From positions 1-64,000 of the forward strand of contig QNGE01003322.1 in NCBI GenBank assembly GCA_008508345.1: 64,000 nt of DNA. The letters are read 5' to 3'. Shown piece by piece: positions 46,021-58,939 of this stretch. Origin of the DNA: Paragonimus westermani (Eukaryota > Platyhelminthes > Trematoda > Plagiorchiida > Troglotrematidae). The notes beneath the pieces were generated by a model. The model was not told the origin of the DNA, made no database searches, and was given only the letters and a program-made list of their open reading frames with translations. The translations under genes and the position numbers were made by a program. Every line of letters begins with the position of its first letter. Position 1 is the stretch's first letter.

Positions 46021-49000
46021 ATAAAACGGGGGGATATATGAAGAAAAAATGAACAACAAATACAAAACAATGCAACCTAAACGGTACAACTTAGGTTCAT
46101 TGTAACACATAGGTACGATACAGGAAACATGTGATGCGCTATGTTAACGTTTCATCTAACGCTCTAATAAAGTTTTTATATGGAACCCCGTATTCTACTC
46201 TTAATTCTGTTCCGATGTAAGACAGGTTTGAAAAAACTTATGGCAAAAGCTTTGGTAGACTTTAAGAACCATGGGTCGTGATGCCGAGCTATAATGTTAA
46301 ACGCTGTGGTCAACCCCACCTTATGGCCAGTTGACAGGATATGTCGTTTGATCTGTTGCTTTCACCTAAAAAACTTTTTCCCAGAGTTGTATGGGAATGG
46401 TTATGTACAGTGCGATTCGGCTTAAGCGGGTTGGTGTATTCCAAGTGGAAGTATGGGTAACCTGTATGTGATACCGTTAGGCCGTTTCAACGGCTGTTCG
46501 CAGAATAGCAAAACCCCCTCTGAAGAACCGTCGATTATAAGTTGGTTCCTCAGCTACCTCATTACTTACTGCCGGGTAATTACGAAGATCAGTAACACAA
46601 TTATTCGAGAGTTCAAGGATGCCGTGTGCCTGGCGGGTAGTGAGTCTCATATAGGTAACTTTGTTTGGAGTTGTATGCCCATTTCCTATTAACATCTCCT
46701 TTAAGTGTTGAAATTTTCAAACAAAAAGCCTCTGCATTACTGTTTTTCTGTTACTGACAAGTTGACACAGATGACTAGTGCCTACCAATGTTCGTCTTCT
46801 AAATGCTGAACCTAATTAACGAAGATTCATATTAAAGATGCATTCAACCAGTCGTTTTGTCAATAGCTTTAGTGATAGAGAAGCTGCTACATATCAATTC
46901 CACGTATGCATTGCTGATAATCGTGGCGTGCAGTAGTCGAGAGTTGCGATTATCCCTGTTCACACTTCTGCAAGCCCAGGGCATCAAGCTTTCTTTCGGT
47001 CGTTTACCCTCGGTGAAAACCAATATCTTTTCCGGAAAATTACATTGAAAAAGACAGTATTTGCAGCTACGAAGACGTCATTATTGTCCAATTAACCGGA
47101 TATTTTGGGCGACTTCAGTCTGAAAGTAATCATTTCTCCATTAGGCACATCTCTACTTTTCACCTAAGAACTTGGGACTATATTTACCTGTCAGAACAGG
47201 CTTACTTTTCACGAACTCGCGCTATGTTCGTCTCTCCCTGGTCTGAACCGAACACGGAACTCCAGGGTTGTTTCAACTCACAAAACGTTGACAAGATGCA
47301 GCGCGTTATGGCACACGAACCAGTTTCTGACAGGTGTGTGTCGGCTGTACTTTCTGTGCACATGAGTGAAGTGCTCAAATGTGGTCTCGGTGAATTCGAA
47401 AAACTTCGAATTTATTTTAAGGTGATGGAATTCTATTGGTAACTCTTTCAAGCACCCATTCGTAATTCCGAGTGAGACACACCAGTTTTTTTACCAAAGG
47501 GCTGTAGGTAGAATGATGTTTCCAAAATCTCTCAAGAGGGTTTGCCTCGCCCCTGCTAGATAATGGCTTTAAAAATGTTAGTTCACACCGTCAGATAAAT
47601 TGGATTCGTGGCTCATCTGGTGCAGGGTCACATATCGCATAGCTTACCGAGAAGGGAAGCACAATTACGGTGCTTGTGGGTGCTGGCACGCCAAATCGTG
47701 GGATTGAAAAGCGCCAGTTCACGAAGGCAAGACAGTATTGGGCTACTAGTGTTGAAAGCAGTGCCTGCTGGATGGTTCTTATACACGTGACAAGTTGGAA
47801 ACACACTACTGTGTGCAGCTTTTCCACTACTCGTCATATGGTTCACTTGATGCAGGTAGATACATAGGACGGAACTTGTCTACGTAAATTTGTAAACAGG
47901 TCAAAAGGGTTAGCCTATGATGGGTTCGACACTTGGGAGCGTCGGCTACAAATGACACAAAAGTGTTGATTGTGGGATTCCTGTTTGTCACGTTCGACTT
48001 GATGGTAACGAGTTGAGGCCCTAAATTTGTGTCAGGAAGTGTCTTATGCTTCATTCAAGAGGCTCAGCTGGGCCCATAGAACTCTGAAGTCATTCGTATA
48101 CCTCTATGATTCCTGATTAACGTGTACATACTGCTTACGTTACTGTTCTCACTAAATGTATGACTGGCCAATCACAAAAATGACCCTAAGCGCTTAGTTA
48201 GGCTGGTTTATTGTACAAGTGTAAATATACATCCCGCGAAAGGCCACGTTCGACGACGCACGCAAGTTACACAGTTTGTGAGGTCAAAACATGCAAGTGT
48301 TTCAATACATTTTTGCATTCCTCCATTGAAGGCGATATTTAATTTTCAGAAATTTTTGGCAAACCATCTCACGTTGAAGTTAACGCACATTCATGCGCAA
48401 CAATTTTAACGAAGCGTATCGTTCTGAAACACCCACCTAGGCGCTGTCAAACTAAACTAACTACTGGCGAAGAAGGCCAGTCCCATATGAGAACAACGAA
48501 GTGTAACTGCTTTGTATTTGTACATTGAGATGATACACGGATATTTTAAAGATTCCGTTCGGGTTTAACATGCAAGTATTGGTTCGTCCGCAATTCCGGT
48601 CTGTTCTGTAAATTAGCCTGAGACTACTCCACACCTAAATATCGCACTGTGTTCACGACCTGAACATTTAAATTGTTTTTAGTTTAGCGTGATTTGTTAA
48701 TTGCACGAGGCTGAACAAAACATTTTGGGATCAGCTGTAAACTGGACAATTTCGTGACGTTTTGGAGTGCAGTGAATAAAGTCGTAGATGGCAGCCACTC
48801 ATTAGAGGCTCATGGGACACGCTTCCGTAAGATCCAATGGATAATTCAACTCGTTCCTCTAGGATACTTGGATAATTGTCGTAAATTTCACACACTCTTT
48901 CGCCTTCATTGCGTTCACAATTTTGCAGTATAAACAATCTCATGCTTCAGCATATAATGAATAATTCCTCAGCAAACGTACACGGACAGCCAAACAAACT

Positions 49001-50158
49001 GAAGGTAAACATAATCACTATTATGGCATATTACTGTTTTGTGACCAACGAAGTATGCTGTTCTCTTCGTTCATTCTTTTTCAAACATACAAGTGAATAT
49101 TTGCAACTTCTCTTTGAAATTCATGTCAAACGTTGTGTTAGAAGTGTTTCAGAATTGTTTTCAACAAAGGGAGACTTTGTGTGAATGTAATAATGTGCGA
49201 GGACATGAATTATGATTTTCTAGATTTCCCGAATCTCTTTGTCCAAAACCGTGTTGGTTTTGTTTAATCTTCAATACAATCAACTGGCAGATATTGAAAC
49301 GTGCAGTTCTTCCAGCCAGGTGTGAGCGAAAAATGAACAGGAGCTCACTAACAAAGGACTTTCAATAAAATTCATAAAGTACGCAGAAGATAACCAGATT
49401 TGAGGATCGATTACGTTCTGTTAACAAAATATTATACATCCGTCCAGATGATAGTGGATCTTTCGGTACCCATCATCCAATAAAACTGCTGGTCATCATT
49501 CGGGGAAACCATAAAACTGAATAGAACGCTCGAAGAGTTTAATTTGTAGAATGTGAACATGTCTCTCTTAAGGTGATCTTGTAGCGCAATTACTTGCCAC
49601 ACACCTGACCCCATCATCGTAATCTGTTTTGTAGATCGTGTACAGATCCTACTCAGCTTTTGCCATTCGCTTATCAATGTTTAATCTTCTTACATGGCTG
49701 TCTTTTGGTAACTTTATGGTACATACAATTGGACCTCAAATAAACCGGATATATAAACTTTGTGCGCGGTCACTCGGTTATTAAATATCCTGCGTTTTAT
49801 GGTACACATTAAGTAAATAATGAACTTGGTTTGCCTTGTACCCTGTTCTTGATCGCTTTAGGTATATCTACAATTTCTTGGAATTTTGACAGATGAAACT
49901 TCACATTTCGGACTCCTAGTCGGTTGCATTCATTTGTATGAAGTAAACATATTCAAAATGATGAGAGACAGTCTGTTAAAAAATTATTGACGTTTATTTA
50001 CTGGTTAACATAAGCTTATTTAGATCTGGAAGATCACGTGCGTAGACTTGTGCGATGGATACCAAGCAAAATTTAACTGTCACGGTTTCAGTGTTTTTCA
50101 TCTTTGTACATTAATTTTTATTGCACAAGATTTCTAGTTTTCATACCTTACACTTACC

Positions 50159-50174
50159 TATATATATATATATA
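50159..50174 (+). repeat. TA microsatellite
   Basis: There are eight tandem TA units. Confidence 0.85.
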
Positions 50175-52724
50175 ATGCAAATTTGGTGCTCAGATCGGGC
50201 AAATGAAATGCACACTTTTTCTCAAAGTTCGCGAGCCTTTGATTCTTCCGCCGTTGACGTCTACGCTCTAAGCATTTGATTCGAGGAGTTGAAATCTAGT
50301 GGAGATCATTATCGACTCTAGCATATTTTCCAATTTCTTCTTGGACAAGATAGACCGAATCTGTCGGAAACGATCATATTAAATTTTATAAAATAAAACT
50401 TAAACCGACGCAAACTCCCTCGAACACATGGATTATTTCGTTTCAATGTAACCATAATATTGGTGCCCGCTCCTAATCTAAATAACCTACTGCATATGTA
50501 AAGTGTTTGGGACCAGGGTTTTGCAGTGTCCTCCGTGTTAAACACATCAGAGATTTCGAGTTCAGGTTGAAACAGTTTGAAGACAAATGCTGAGTTGCTT
50601 CTTCACACTACTTCTAATTATTGTACAGAATAAAACGCTAAACAGTATTAACTGTTGGACTACCCTCTTCTTTGTGCTTGATTTGTGTACAAAACAACAC
50701 CGTGTGAATTTGACCAATATCGTCGAGGGTACCCCATTCTTTTTATTGACCAGGTGTTTAGCTCTGTGGGCTACATTTTTAAGAATTCTTAAGTTCATTT
50801 GGTAGTATGGAACAAATGCGAGGTATATCTTTCAAAATGTTCACTTTCACCGCAGGTTGCTTCCTCAAGATTGAAGGATGAGCTGAAAAAGTCATTGCAG
50901 AAATAATTTGCATTTGCCTCACGGCAAAATGAGATTGCAAGAAAACGGATACTTGACAAGTTTAATTAGCCTTTCGAAAATAATCATTTACAGTTTGAAT
51001 TGTGATGTGCAGCTTTTCACAATACCAACATATTTTGTACGTAGTATTCCGTTCAGCAGAATCTTATTAATCGAACGTTATTTCGTAACTCCGTACAGTC
51101 CAAAAAAGTGATCGTGAATAATGTGAGTCCTGTCCATTTTTGGTTGCAGCAAAATCCTCGTACACGATTCTCTGATACATTTCACTTTTCAATATATTTC
51201 TGATGCGAATTTATTTATTTGCCTAATTAATGGGTATTTTTCTTACAGAGTGTCTGGTTAATGGATATCACAATATCGTTTCTGTGTTTATATCGTTTTA
51301 GCACGATACGAACATTCACGTTTTGTAATCCATCGTGATTAATTTGGCCGTAAACAAAACACACACCATCAACTGGTTAAGCTGAAAACGAGAAGTTATT
51401 GCTGAAGTTTGTTGCTGGTTTGTTACTCTCAGAATAAAAATGTATTAATGACTAGTCATATTAAAACATATGGTGGTTTGTAATCTCAAACTACACCGTA
51501 TATTAAAAGTGGTGTACAAAAAGTTTATTTGAAAACCTACTCTAACATATGACTATATTGCGGTGTTGTTTTAGTTACAAACAAATAGATGGTTTCACTG
51601 TTATATTTGCAGATATTAGTGAATAAAGGGGCTCCGATCGATGTTAAGGATCATATTTGAAAATATATATTCAAAGCAGTTAAATTCTACCCAACATTAC
51701 TGTTTTTCTTATTACAGTTTAAAAACAGCGCTATTCACCAGCTTGAGGTAGACTGAGATTGTGCACAGTTCCTAACATTCGCATTGATTTGCAGTATCCA
51801 AGGAGACTGAGATGAATGGCAAAAGTAGCTTCCAAATGAGTTAGAACCTACAAATTTACAGCATTTGCCATCTATGTAACAGGATATGTGGTCGAAGCTC
51901 ACGAAACCGGGCGTGTGCCGTCGGCGAATTTTGACCATTAAATACATACCACTTATTTTAACACAATTTATAATATCAAGATGGTTCAACTTATTTTTAT
52001 GGTATGCTTCATTCTGGGGGACTTCGTGAGACCTCCTGGGAACTAATTGTAGCTGGATATGCTTGTGCAACTTCCATTAGATTCAGTATAGTTCCATCGT
52101 TGCCTCAGACAGGTGGTCAGCGAACTGGTGGGTATGTGGTTCCGACCAGCTCTTTTCCTTCCGCAACAAGACTCCCGAGAAATCGAATTTTGACAGGGGG
52201 ATAAATATCAAAATGCTAATTATGACACTTGTTCAGCGAATTTAAGGTTAATAATCACAGGAACGGCGGAAAACTATCTGGGTTTTCTCTAATAACTAAG
52301 AAGTACCATTCCATTATGAGGAGTGCAGTGTGATGAATAAACAATACAACAACAGTTTGATAATGAAACAAATCAATACCCTGGTTTGTCGGCATTTGTT
52401 AATTATTTCCAAAGAGAAGTGGTAGAATGATAGTATCATCATCTCCATGCACGCTTTTCAACAACAGACGCAGAAATAAGGTGGAACGGTATTACTTTAT
52501 TACTATACAAACTACTGTTGAGCAGCTAGTGATTTTTGTGATTTGATTTGAACATGTGCCCGCAGTTGTTACATAGAGCCTAACGTTCCACCCGGCCTCT
52601 TTGGAAGAAAAAAACTGGATTAGAGCTCATCACTAGTACCCTCCATTGAAACGATCAGGTAACATGGTCATTACTCACAAGCAAAGGCGGCTGAACCTTC
52701 AGATATAACAAAGCGGCCTTGTCC

Positions 52725-52843
52725 GATGTGAAGTCAGTGGAAGAGTGATAAAAAATGGTTGAGTAATGAAAGCGTGGCAACAGTTGTGATCTAGGCCTTT
52801 GGCAAAGATGAGCACTACTGAGGAGCACTAACAAAAGCGAAAC
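52725..52843 (+). repeat. tRNA-derived SINE copy 5 (degenerate)
   Basis: GATGTGAAGTCAGTGG, GTGATCTAGGCCTTTGGCAA and AGATGAGCACTAC follow the order of the SINE head at 27151 and 11206, with heavy decay. The A box is no longer recognisable and the shared body downstream is absent. Confidence 0.5.
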
Positions 52844-55790
52844 GTGGGCCAAGTGGTTCTATTGTGTGAAGACGCCAGATTGAATTCATGCTCAATTTCG
52901 TCGTATTGTTGTACCAGGGACTGTTTCCGACTTATACTTGCATATTCTCGCTTGCCCTAACAATTAACTACCTTTCTGTCATCTCGAAGTAGATTACTAA
53001 CAACCTGGATGTAAATTCGTAAACACAGTGCGCCTTAATGAATGGAATCGACATAGCTGTGACAGTTCAGATATTTATCACAAAGTTAAGCTGGTTTGTG
53101 CATTTGTTCTGTCCGTTTCCACATTGTTCCACTTTTTATGTCGCGATTCCACTATGGTTTATTGCAGTAGGTAATTGATGAGATCCACCACATTGCACTG
53201 ATACACGATAAAAAGACACACCTCTGTTTTGAATTCCTTCGTGGGGAATGTGTGTCATACCTGAGATTTATTGACCAATACAGCCGGCCAGCGTTCAAAG
53301 AGAATTACGTGGGATACAAATTGATGTAGCAATGTGATTCTGCACATTGCCACAAATCGTTAAGCTATTCGCTGTTTCACGTAAAAATGGATATTGCAAA
53401 ATATTATCAGACCCCGTGTTTTCAGAATTTACTCAAAATATCCACGTCAGGAGATTGTGTGAAGCTAATATTTGCCCGAACCTGCGTTATTCTGGAAATG
53501 CCAACGTTGGTTGGAGGCAAAAAACGTTTACATAGTGCGGTTGAAGGATGTCGACAAGTCCAGGGGTTTAAAACTCAAGAAAGTGTAACATCTTGTCAGT
53601 TGTATTAAATGCACTTTTCAGTATACATCAAACGAAGAGAAAGTTAACAGCAGCACTGAACAGTCGAGAGGAGATTTTGTTAACTCGTTCCTGACGATTT
53701 CACTCAGTACCGCATTCTCGACGACACCAATAACGCTTATTCAGACGGTCGGGTTAACGGGACTATCTTTCAAGTCCAAAAAACATCAGAAAAGGCAATC
53801 GAAAGGAATGAAATTATACGGTTTTATTGAGTAAAATTACAATAAAGGTTCTACTTCACCTTGCGTGTGAACTGATCGGATACACAAATTACCTAACAGA
53901 AAGCCGTTTGAAATGAAGTAACCGAAACACGAATCAGCCAACGGCCACCAGCCAACAGGAAATGAGGTCATGAAACCAATCGGGTGCAGAGGAAGGTGGG
54001 TACATATTACACAATATTAAAACGGGAAGTTTTACTGGATAAGCAATGACAATTATGAAGGGAAGATAACAAACAGTTCGTGCAATACAAAATTTGTCGT
54101 GATCGTTTACCGCAAACAGCAGAAACTAATAAACTCAAATTCGGGATAAGCTTTTTACAAGCAAACCAAACACGCCTCAACAAATTCACTGCTCCACATC
54201 ATACCAAACAAGGAAGATAAACGTACCAGTCGAACTTCAACAGATCCAACAGATTTCACCTGTTGGAATGTTTCTGATTGCCAACGTACCTGGAATATAG
54301 CAGATACGTTTTGAATGTCTACACGTTGCCCGAATGCGAGTCCGTTGACGCCGTTACAGCATGACCAGATTGTAGGCTAGATTGGACGTACTCGAACTTG
54401 CCGACTGTAAGTGCAGAGTACACATTTACGTCAACTTATTGGAAAAAAATTTCACCTCAAGTGGCGTTTTACAGATGTGTCTCATCTTACATTTCATTTT
54501 TAGTATTGTGATGGACGACATTCTAGAAGGAACATTCAGCAGTTCTGAGGACCTCTGAGCGAAGCTTCTACTAAGTGGCTAGCTGACTGATATTGAGTAT
54601 GTGGACAACATTGCTTAGCTTAGTTTTCCTTCAGAGAACACGCAGATGACGCAACATCGGTTAAATGTTATGGTTGTTCTGTGTTATACACTTCGCGCCT
54701 TCGAAATGCAAAGTGCTGTTGTGGGATTGAGTTGGCAGTGGCCATGTCTTGGTCATTGCTAACTGACCACTGGGGTCTCTCGATCATTCCACCTACTTGA
54801 GTAGTGTCATTTTGTCGAACTTTATTATTGCTGACGGGTGTTCACGGAGACAGTGAAAGCACCCGGTGTATTCATTAACTTACGTCACTTATGAAATCCA
54901 CTTGTCGAATTAAGGGAATGTTGACAGGGTGTGTGTACACTAACTGCTCTAGGATTCGGTGGCGTGGCCACTTGCACAGAAGATGCACACAGACTCTCGG
55001 CATTCAACCACAGCTCCCTCCAGTAGGGTGACTCTGTAAGCAATGTGATAGTTCATCCACGAGTGTTTGGGGAATGTGCAAGTTTGCTCACGAAAACGTA
55101 GATGCAAAATCTACCCCGGTTTACCGATGAAGCTCCATCTCTACCGCTTGCTGTTTCAGTGTGGCTGCTGACTACTTGAACGAACCACCACGTAGCCATG
55201 CGACAGTGTTCAAGGGCTGCGGAATCCGTAATCAATAGGTTGAACAAGGCCTGGAGTTGCAGTCTACCCGGTTGGAGAGTTCGCAACCATCTACATCACC
55301 GCTGGAAACACTCTCTATCATGGCATTTTGTTACAGTCAGTGACAAGCGTTTATCCACAAATCTGCTGACCCTTTTGTTTCGTGGAATTCATTTATCATG
55401 ATTTGTTTATCACCTACTCTTCATCTCTGTTGTATATTTATATTCATCTCCCACATGGCAACTTCGTATGCTATCAACAGCAGTCATAGCCAATGTAGTT
55501 GTAGATACAATTAACAGATGAAATGATGACGACAAGTTTGATTCAGCAAATTCAGCAGGCCAATACTCGGATACTTCTATACTTTGAGCCCTAGTACATT
55601 TCTCAGTGAAGTTCTTATGTTTGGAATATCGTAAAAGTAGACTGTCGGTTCATTTATAACAGCAGCGGCAAGAAGACAAGCGTTCAGCGACGTTCACATT
55701 TTGATTTGTCTCATCAGTCACAAACTAGGTACAGACAGAATATATAACAAAGAAATATGGCAAAAGTAACTGAATAGGATGAATTTGGGA
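52844..55790. other. No recognisable gene or repeat
   Basis: Only short anonymous open frames. The part around 54.6-55.4 kb is slightly GC-richer and has overlapping frames on both strands, none recognised. Confidence 0.35.
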
Positions 55791-56190
55791 TCAAAAGATC
55801 GCTACCATGGGGGCTCGTCGGTGTGAACCATCAGATTTTGCGCACACAACGCTGGCTATCTTTGTTTGATCAACACAGATCCATTGATGACAAGAATTAT
55901 CGGGTTGGGTTGCCGTAGCAACACAGTGAACTACCTGGGTTAAGTCGACGTTTCGACCTGTCTCCAGGATGTGCTCCGTAGTTGATAACGCCGGATTTTG
56001 CGTTCGGTTGCTCCCTCGGCTATCCGTTCGCTGGGCAGACAGAATCAACCATTCTGAGAGGTGCTCGACCATAAGTTGATGCAAGCACCGGTCCGTTCTG
56101 TCGAGAAGGATATAACTGCAGCTACAATTGAACTGACAATCGACGTGTGAAACACAACATTTACGTAGGTCGCGTTTCCACACTTATTTT
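55791..56190 (-). pseudogene. PLE GIY-YIG endonuclease (second clade), broken
   Basis: The 130-codon frame from 56183 reads CCVSHVDCQFNCSCSYI (the Cys-rich 'vYxIpC..C...YIG' lead), DRTDRCLHQLMVEHLSEWL (residues 28-46; 'GrTdR.L..R..EH') and STTEHILETGRNVDLTQVVH (residues 67-86; 'aI.eHil.TGH.vd...vf.vv'). The YIG glycine is replaced by an insertion (YILLDRT), which should abolish activity. The C-terminal 'iaEai.I...pdLc.QK' part is blurred. In sequence it is unlike the 21-22 kb nuclease, so it comes from a different PLE lineage. The preceding minus strand (56460-56190) probably holds the linker to RT, but I cannot read it with confidence. Confidence 0.75.
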
Positions 56191-56532
56191 CTCGAGTTAA
56201 AGACGAGATACACAATTCAGTTGCGGGGCATGTGCGATTCATATTTAACTGAATATGGTGTCGCACAGTGAACAAACAGTCTTCCTTGAGCTGTATTTTT
56301 TTGAATATATCTTTCTTTTCTCTGTGGACTGCGGATCTTTCGGTCGTTCTCTTGCTGACCATTTGAAGAATATGAAGCCTACAATGACGGAGAGTGCCAG
56401 CTGGTTTAAGGCCAAACTGGTGGACGTTTCACATGAGTTCCTATCATCACCAAACTGAAAGCGATGTTGTTTTATATCTGAGCACCTCCCGTTGTGGAGG
56501 CCTTTTGATTTAAAATTCACACTGCTCGTGAA

Positions 56533-56620
56533 CAGTGATTTTTTCGAAAGAGGCTGGCTGGAAAGTCCATCTGAATGCGAAGGCTGCGATCAAATGTGAG
56601 TGTTGGTTAACTTGAAAATT
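56533..56620 (+). repeat. tRNA-derived SINE copy 4 (body only)
   Basis: CAGTGATTTTTTCGAAAGAG, GCTGGCTGGAAAGTCCATCT and AAGGCTGCGATCAAATG match the SINE body; the tRNA-like head is absent. Confidence 0.7.
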
Positions 56621-58104
56621 GTTAACCTCCGTGCCAAAGGGGGATCATGAATGGTAATACCACTTCCAGAGGGCTCAGTCTTTTCACGGGATGTTTGGCA
56701 TCATTCGTCTACATGACTGGTGAGGGTGATTATATCGTGAATATGTCTTTCAGCTCGTAACTCGACCAGCTCAACACAAGCGGAAATACCGCGGTGATCG
56801 ATGTGTAACGAAAAGGCGTTCACCAAAGTACAATCCATATCTCCCAACTCACTAGTTGTCATGCCGCATGCGCGGTCGCGTTTATGAAATGAAATTCCGG
56901 CCAACAACACACCCCGATTTCCGCGCATACGTCGTGTGCACTTCGGCCCGATTCGTGCATGTGGCTGACGCCTTCTCTCAAGGGGTTTTTTGTCTGCTAT
57001 CCTTCGTTCTTTGGTCCGATCTCTTTAGACTTTGGCTCTTCCGGTCGCTCGTGGGGTCCCCTATACGCTCACCATGGGTTGTTGGACGTACTCTCAGGCC
57101 GCGTTGAGATATTCCGTCGAGAGATGTAACACTCGCACCTCCAGTTTGGTAATCCATCACAAATATACCGGGAAAGTGATCAAGATTCGTTGAGAGCTTG
57201 AACGCTGGCACAAGGGATTTAGTGTACGTTTTTTCGTACAAATTGCCGTAGTTACTATCTGTCATCAAATTGGGTTCGCCGCCGCGATCTGCTCTGCTGC
57301 CTTCTTATCGGATTGTTCGTAAAAGTTTGTTACACTCGTGAGCTCTATAGCAGATTTGGTAATTAAGAGGCTTTACAGTTCTGATTAATCCGGATATTGG
57401 CTGTGTTGGAACCAAATGTTTAAAAACACAGTTTAGCAGACTAGTTATAAAGGACCACCGGGGGCTTAAAAGTTTCACAAGAAAGTTCTACTAAGCTCCA
57501 ATCCCATTGTGTATTCGGTATGCATCAGATCATTTCGAGGATCAAATTTGAAGGTGGATCTATCTCAAGCCACCAACAGTGGCATCCATCAACACAGCCG
57601 TCGTATGTCGTCTCAGTATTGTTGGGACATATCTCGGCAAGTGTTCTTCAGTATTAAGGGAACGTTTTGTGTTTCAGCAACCAATTATTCTCCTTATAAT
57701 TAAAATGTGAACAAAAATAACCGTGCAAAAGTTTTTGTGTTCACTCCTGTGTGAAGCCTGCTAGTGTAACGCAGAGAAGCCAAATATAATTTCCTTGCTT
57801 CATGTTTGTTTTATTTAGGAGTTTTTTGGAGTAATTTGAACGGAGCAATAGACAACCACAAATCACATGATGCTCACCGGAATACTTTGTCAGACAATCT
57901 GGTCAACCTCAAATATATACCTATTAATAAACAATAAAACAGGAGTCTACAAGGCGGAAGCCATACAGTTGTCAATGAAAGAGCAAACGGGTGAACGGAT
58001 GTAATTCATGCGATGAAGCACTACAGAGTACGGTACCAGACAGTCATAAATTCGAAATAAATCGTTTTTAAACACGCAAGTTGGGAGTGTGGGACTCGGA
58101 AAAA
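56621..58104. other. No assigned gene; GC-richer patch
   Basis: At 56860-57300 base composition is more GC-rich than average and frames of 83-96 codons are open on both strands. No domain recognised. It may be an unlisted repeat. From about 57.3 to 58.1 kb nothing is recognisable. Confidence 0.35.
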
Positions 58105-58939
58105 TTAAAACCATGCTCCAGATTCCCCAGTCTCTCTCAAACAGTGGATGATAACGTGAAAGACTTCAATGATGATGCCGCATAAACATTTGAATCTAAA
58201 TGCGTTTGCTTTCTTCTGGGTGTGGGAAACTAATCCTTGAGAAAAAGCTGCCTTGCAAAATTCTTCTATGAAACAGGTTAACAACACACCTGTCTTTAAC
58301 GTCTGAATCTGGAAACCACTATACACCACCCCTAAGCCTACACTGTATACTTTCTTAGGATGAATAACAGCGAAATCAGACATACTGCATAAAATTTCCA
58401 AAGGCTTGCGGTCTGTCATCATGAAGCCATTTACAGCCACGAACAAGTATAGCAAATGTGAAGAAGTGAAACATAGAACGAAACTAGTTTGAGCGTTGTT
58501 CATCGCCAGTAGTGATCGAGGGTACATTATGAATTTTATGAGTAGTATCGTTCTCTTTCTCACTAGCAAAAAGCCTTGCAGAGAGAATACATTTTGTTCA
58601 ATGATACGTGCTCTAACGTATGCCTGGTGGTGGAGAAAATGGGTAAGTTTCTTACGTGGGACGGTAAAGGCAGATGCATACGGTTGTGTCATCATGGGAG
58701 GATGAGAGTTTTCTGATTTGTTGCAACCATTTTCGTGCTGGTAGACAAACAAGTGGGATGGTGACAAGAATAACTCGAGAACGAGCTGTTAGTCTAAAAC
58801 TTTGATGTGTGATGTTCACATATTGCGATGCGCTGTCTAGTTTAGCAGAATGTACTCGGTGGTATCTCTTTCCGACATGCTTTACGAATTTAAATGCTAT
58901 TTTACCGGTCCAAATAACGCCCCGAGTTATATTAAACAT
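58105..58939 (-). pseudogene. Ty3/Gypsy-type RNase H remnant
   Basis: The minus strand has two overlapping frames, 58939-58652 and 58767-58105, the latter 220 codons. In the longer one, SSHLLYLFVAVNGFMMTDRK then PLEILCSM (TDRKPL at residues 118-123) corresponds to the Gypsy RNase H stretch 'fhxYLyGrkFtlvTDHKPLexil'. It is followed by VYSVGLGVVYSGFQIQTLKT, like 'lqRWal.L..YdfxIxyvkt'. The earlier frame has VIWTGKIAFKFVKHV, comparable to 'f.Wt.e...AF..vK..L' at the RT/RNase H boundary. The histidine of TDHKP is arginine and the upstream catalytic aspartates are not visible. RT and integrase were not found nearby. The order of matches supports the call, but each is worn. Confidence 0.5.

Larger units (their letters stand above)
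37142..52724. other. Very long stretch without an assignable gene
   Basis: I find no recognisable transposon domain, host exon or RNA gene in about 15.5 kb. Open frames reach 112 codons (42791-43129 plus). A few are protein-like without known family: plus 41897-42160 (serine/arginine/lysine-rich), plus 45733-46041, minus 48943-48731 and minus 49677-49432. A moderately GC-rich patch at 47600-47870 is open in several frames. All could be chance or old repeats. Confidence 0.35.

Noticed and set aside
49432..49677. Minus frame with protein-like sequence as a host exon
   Set aside because: No family recognised, no convincing pair of splice sites; kept only as a mention in the description of the long gene-free stretch.
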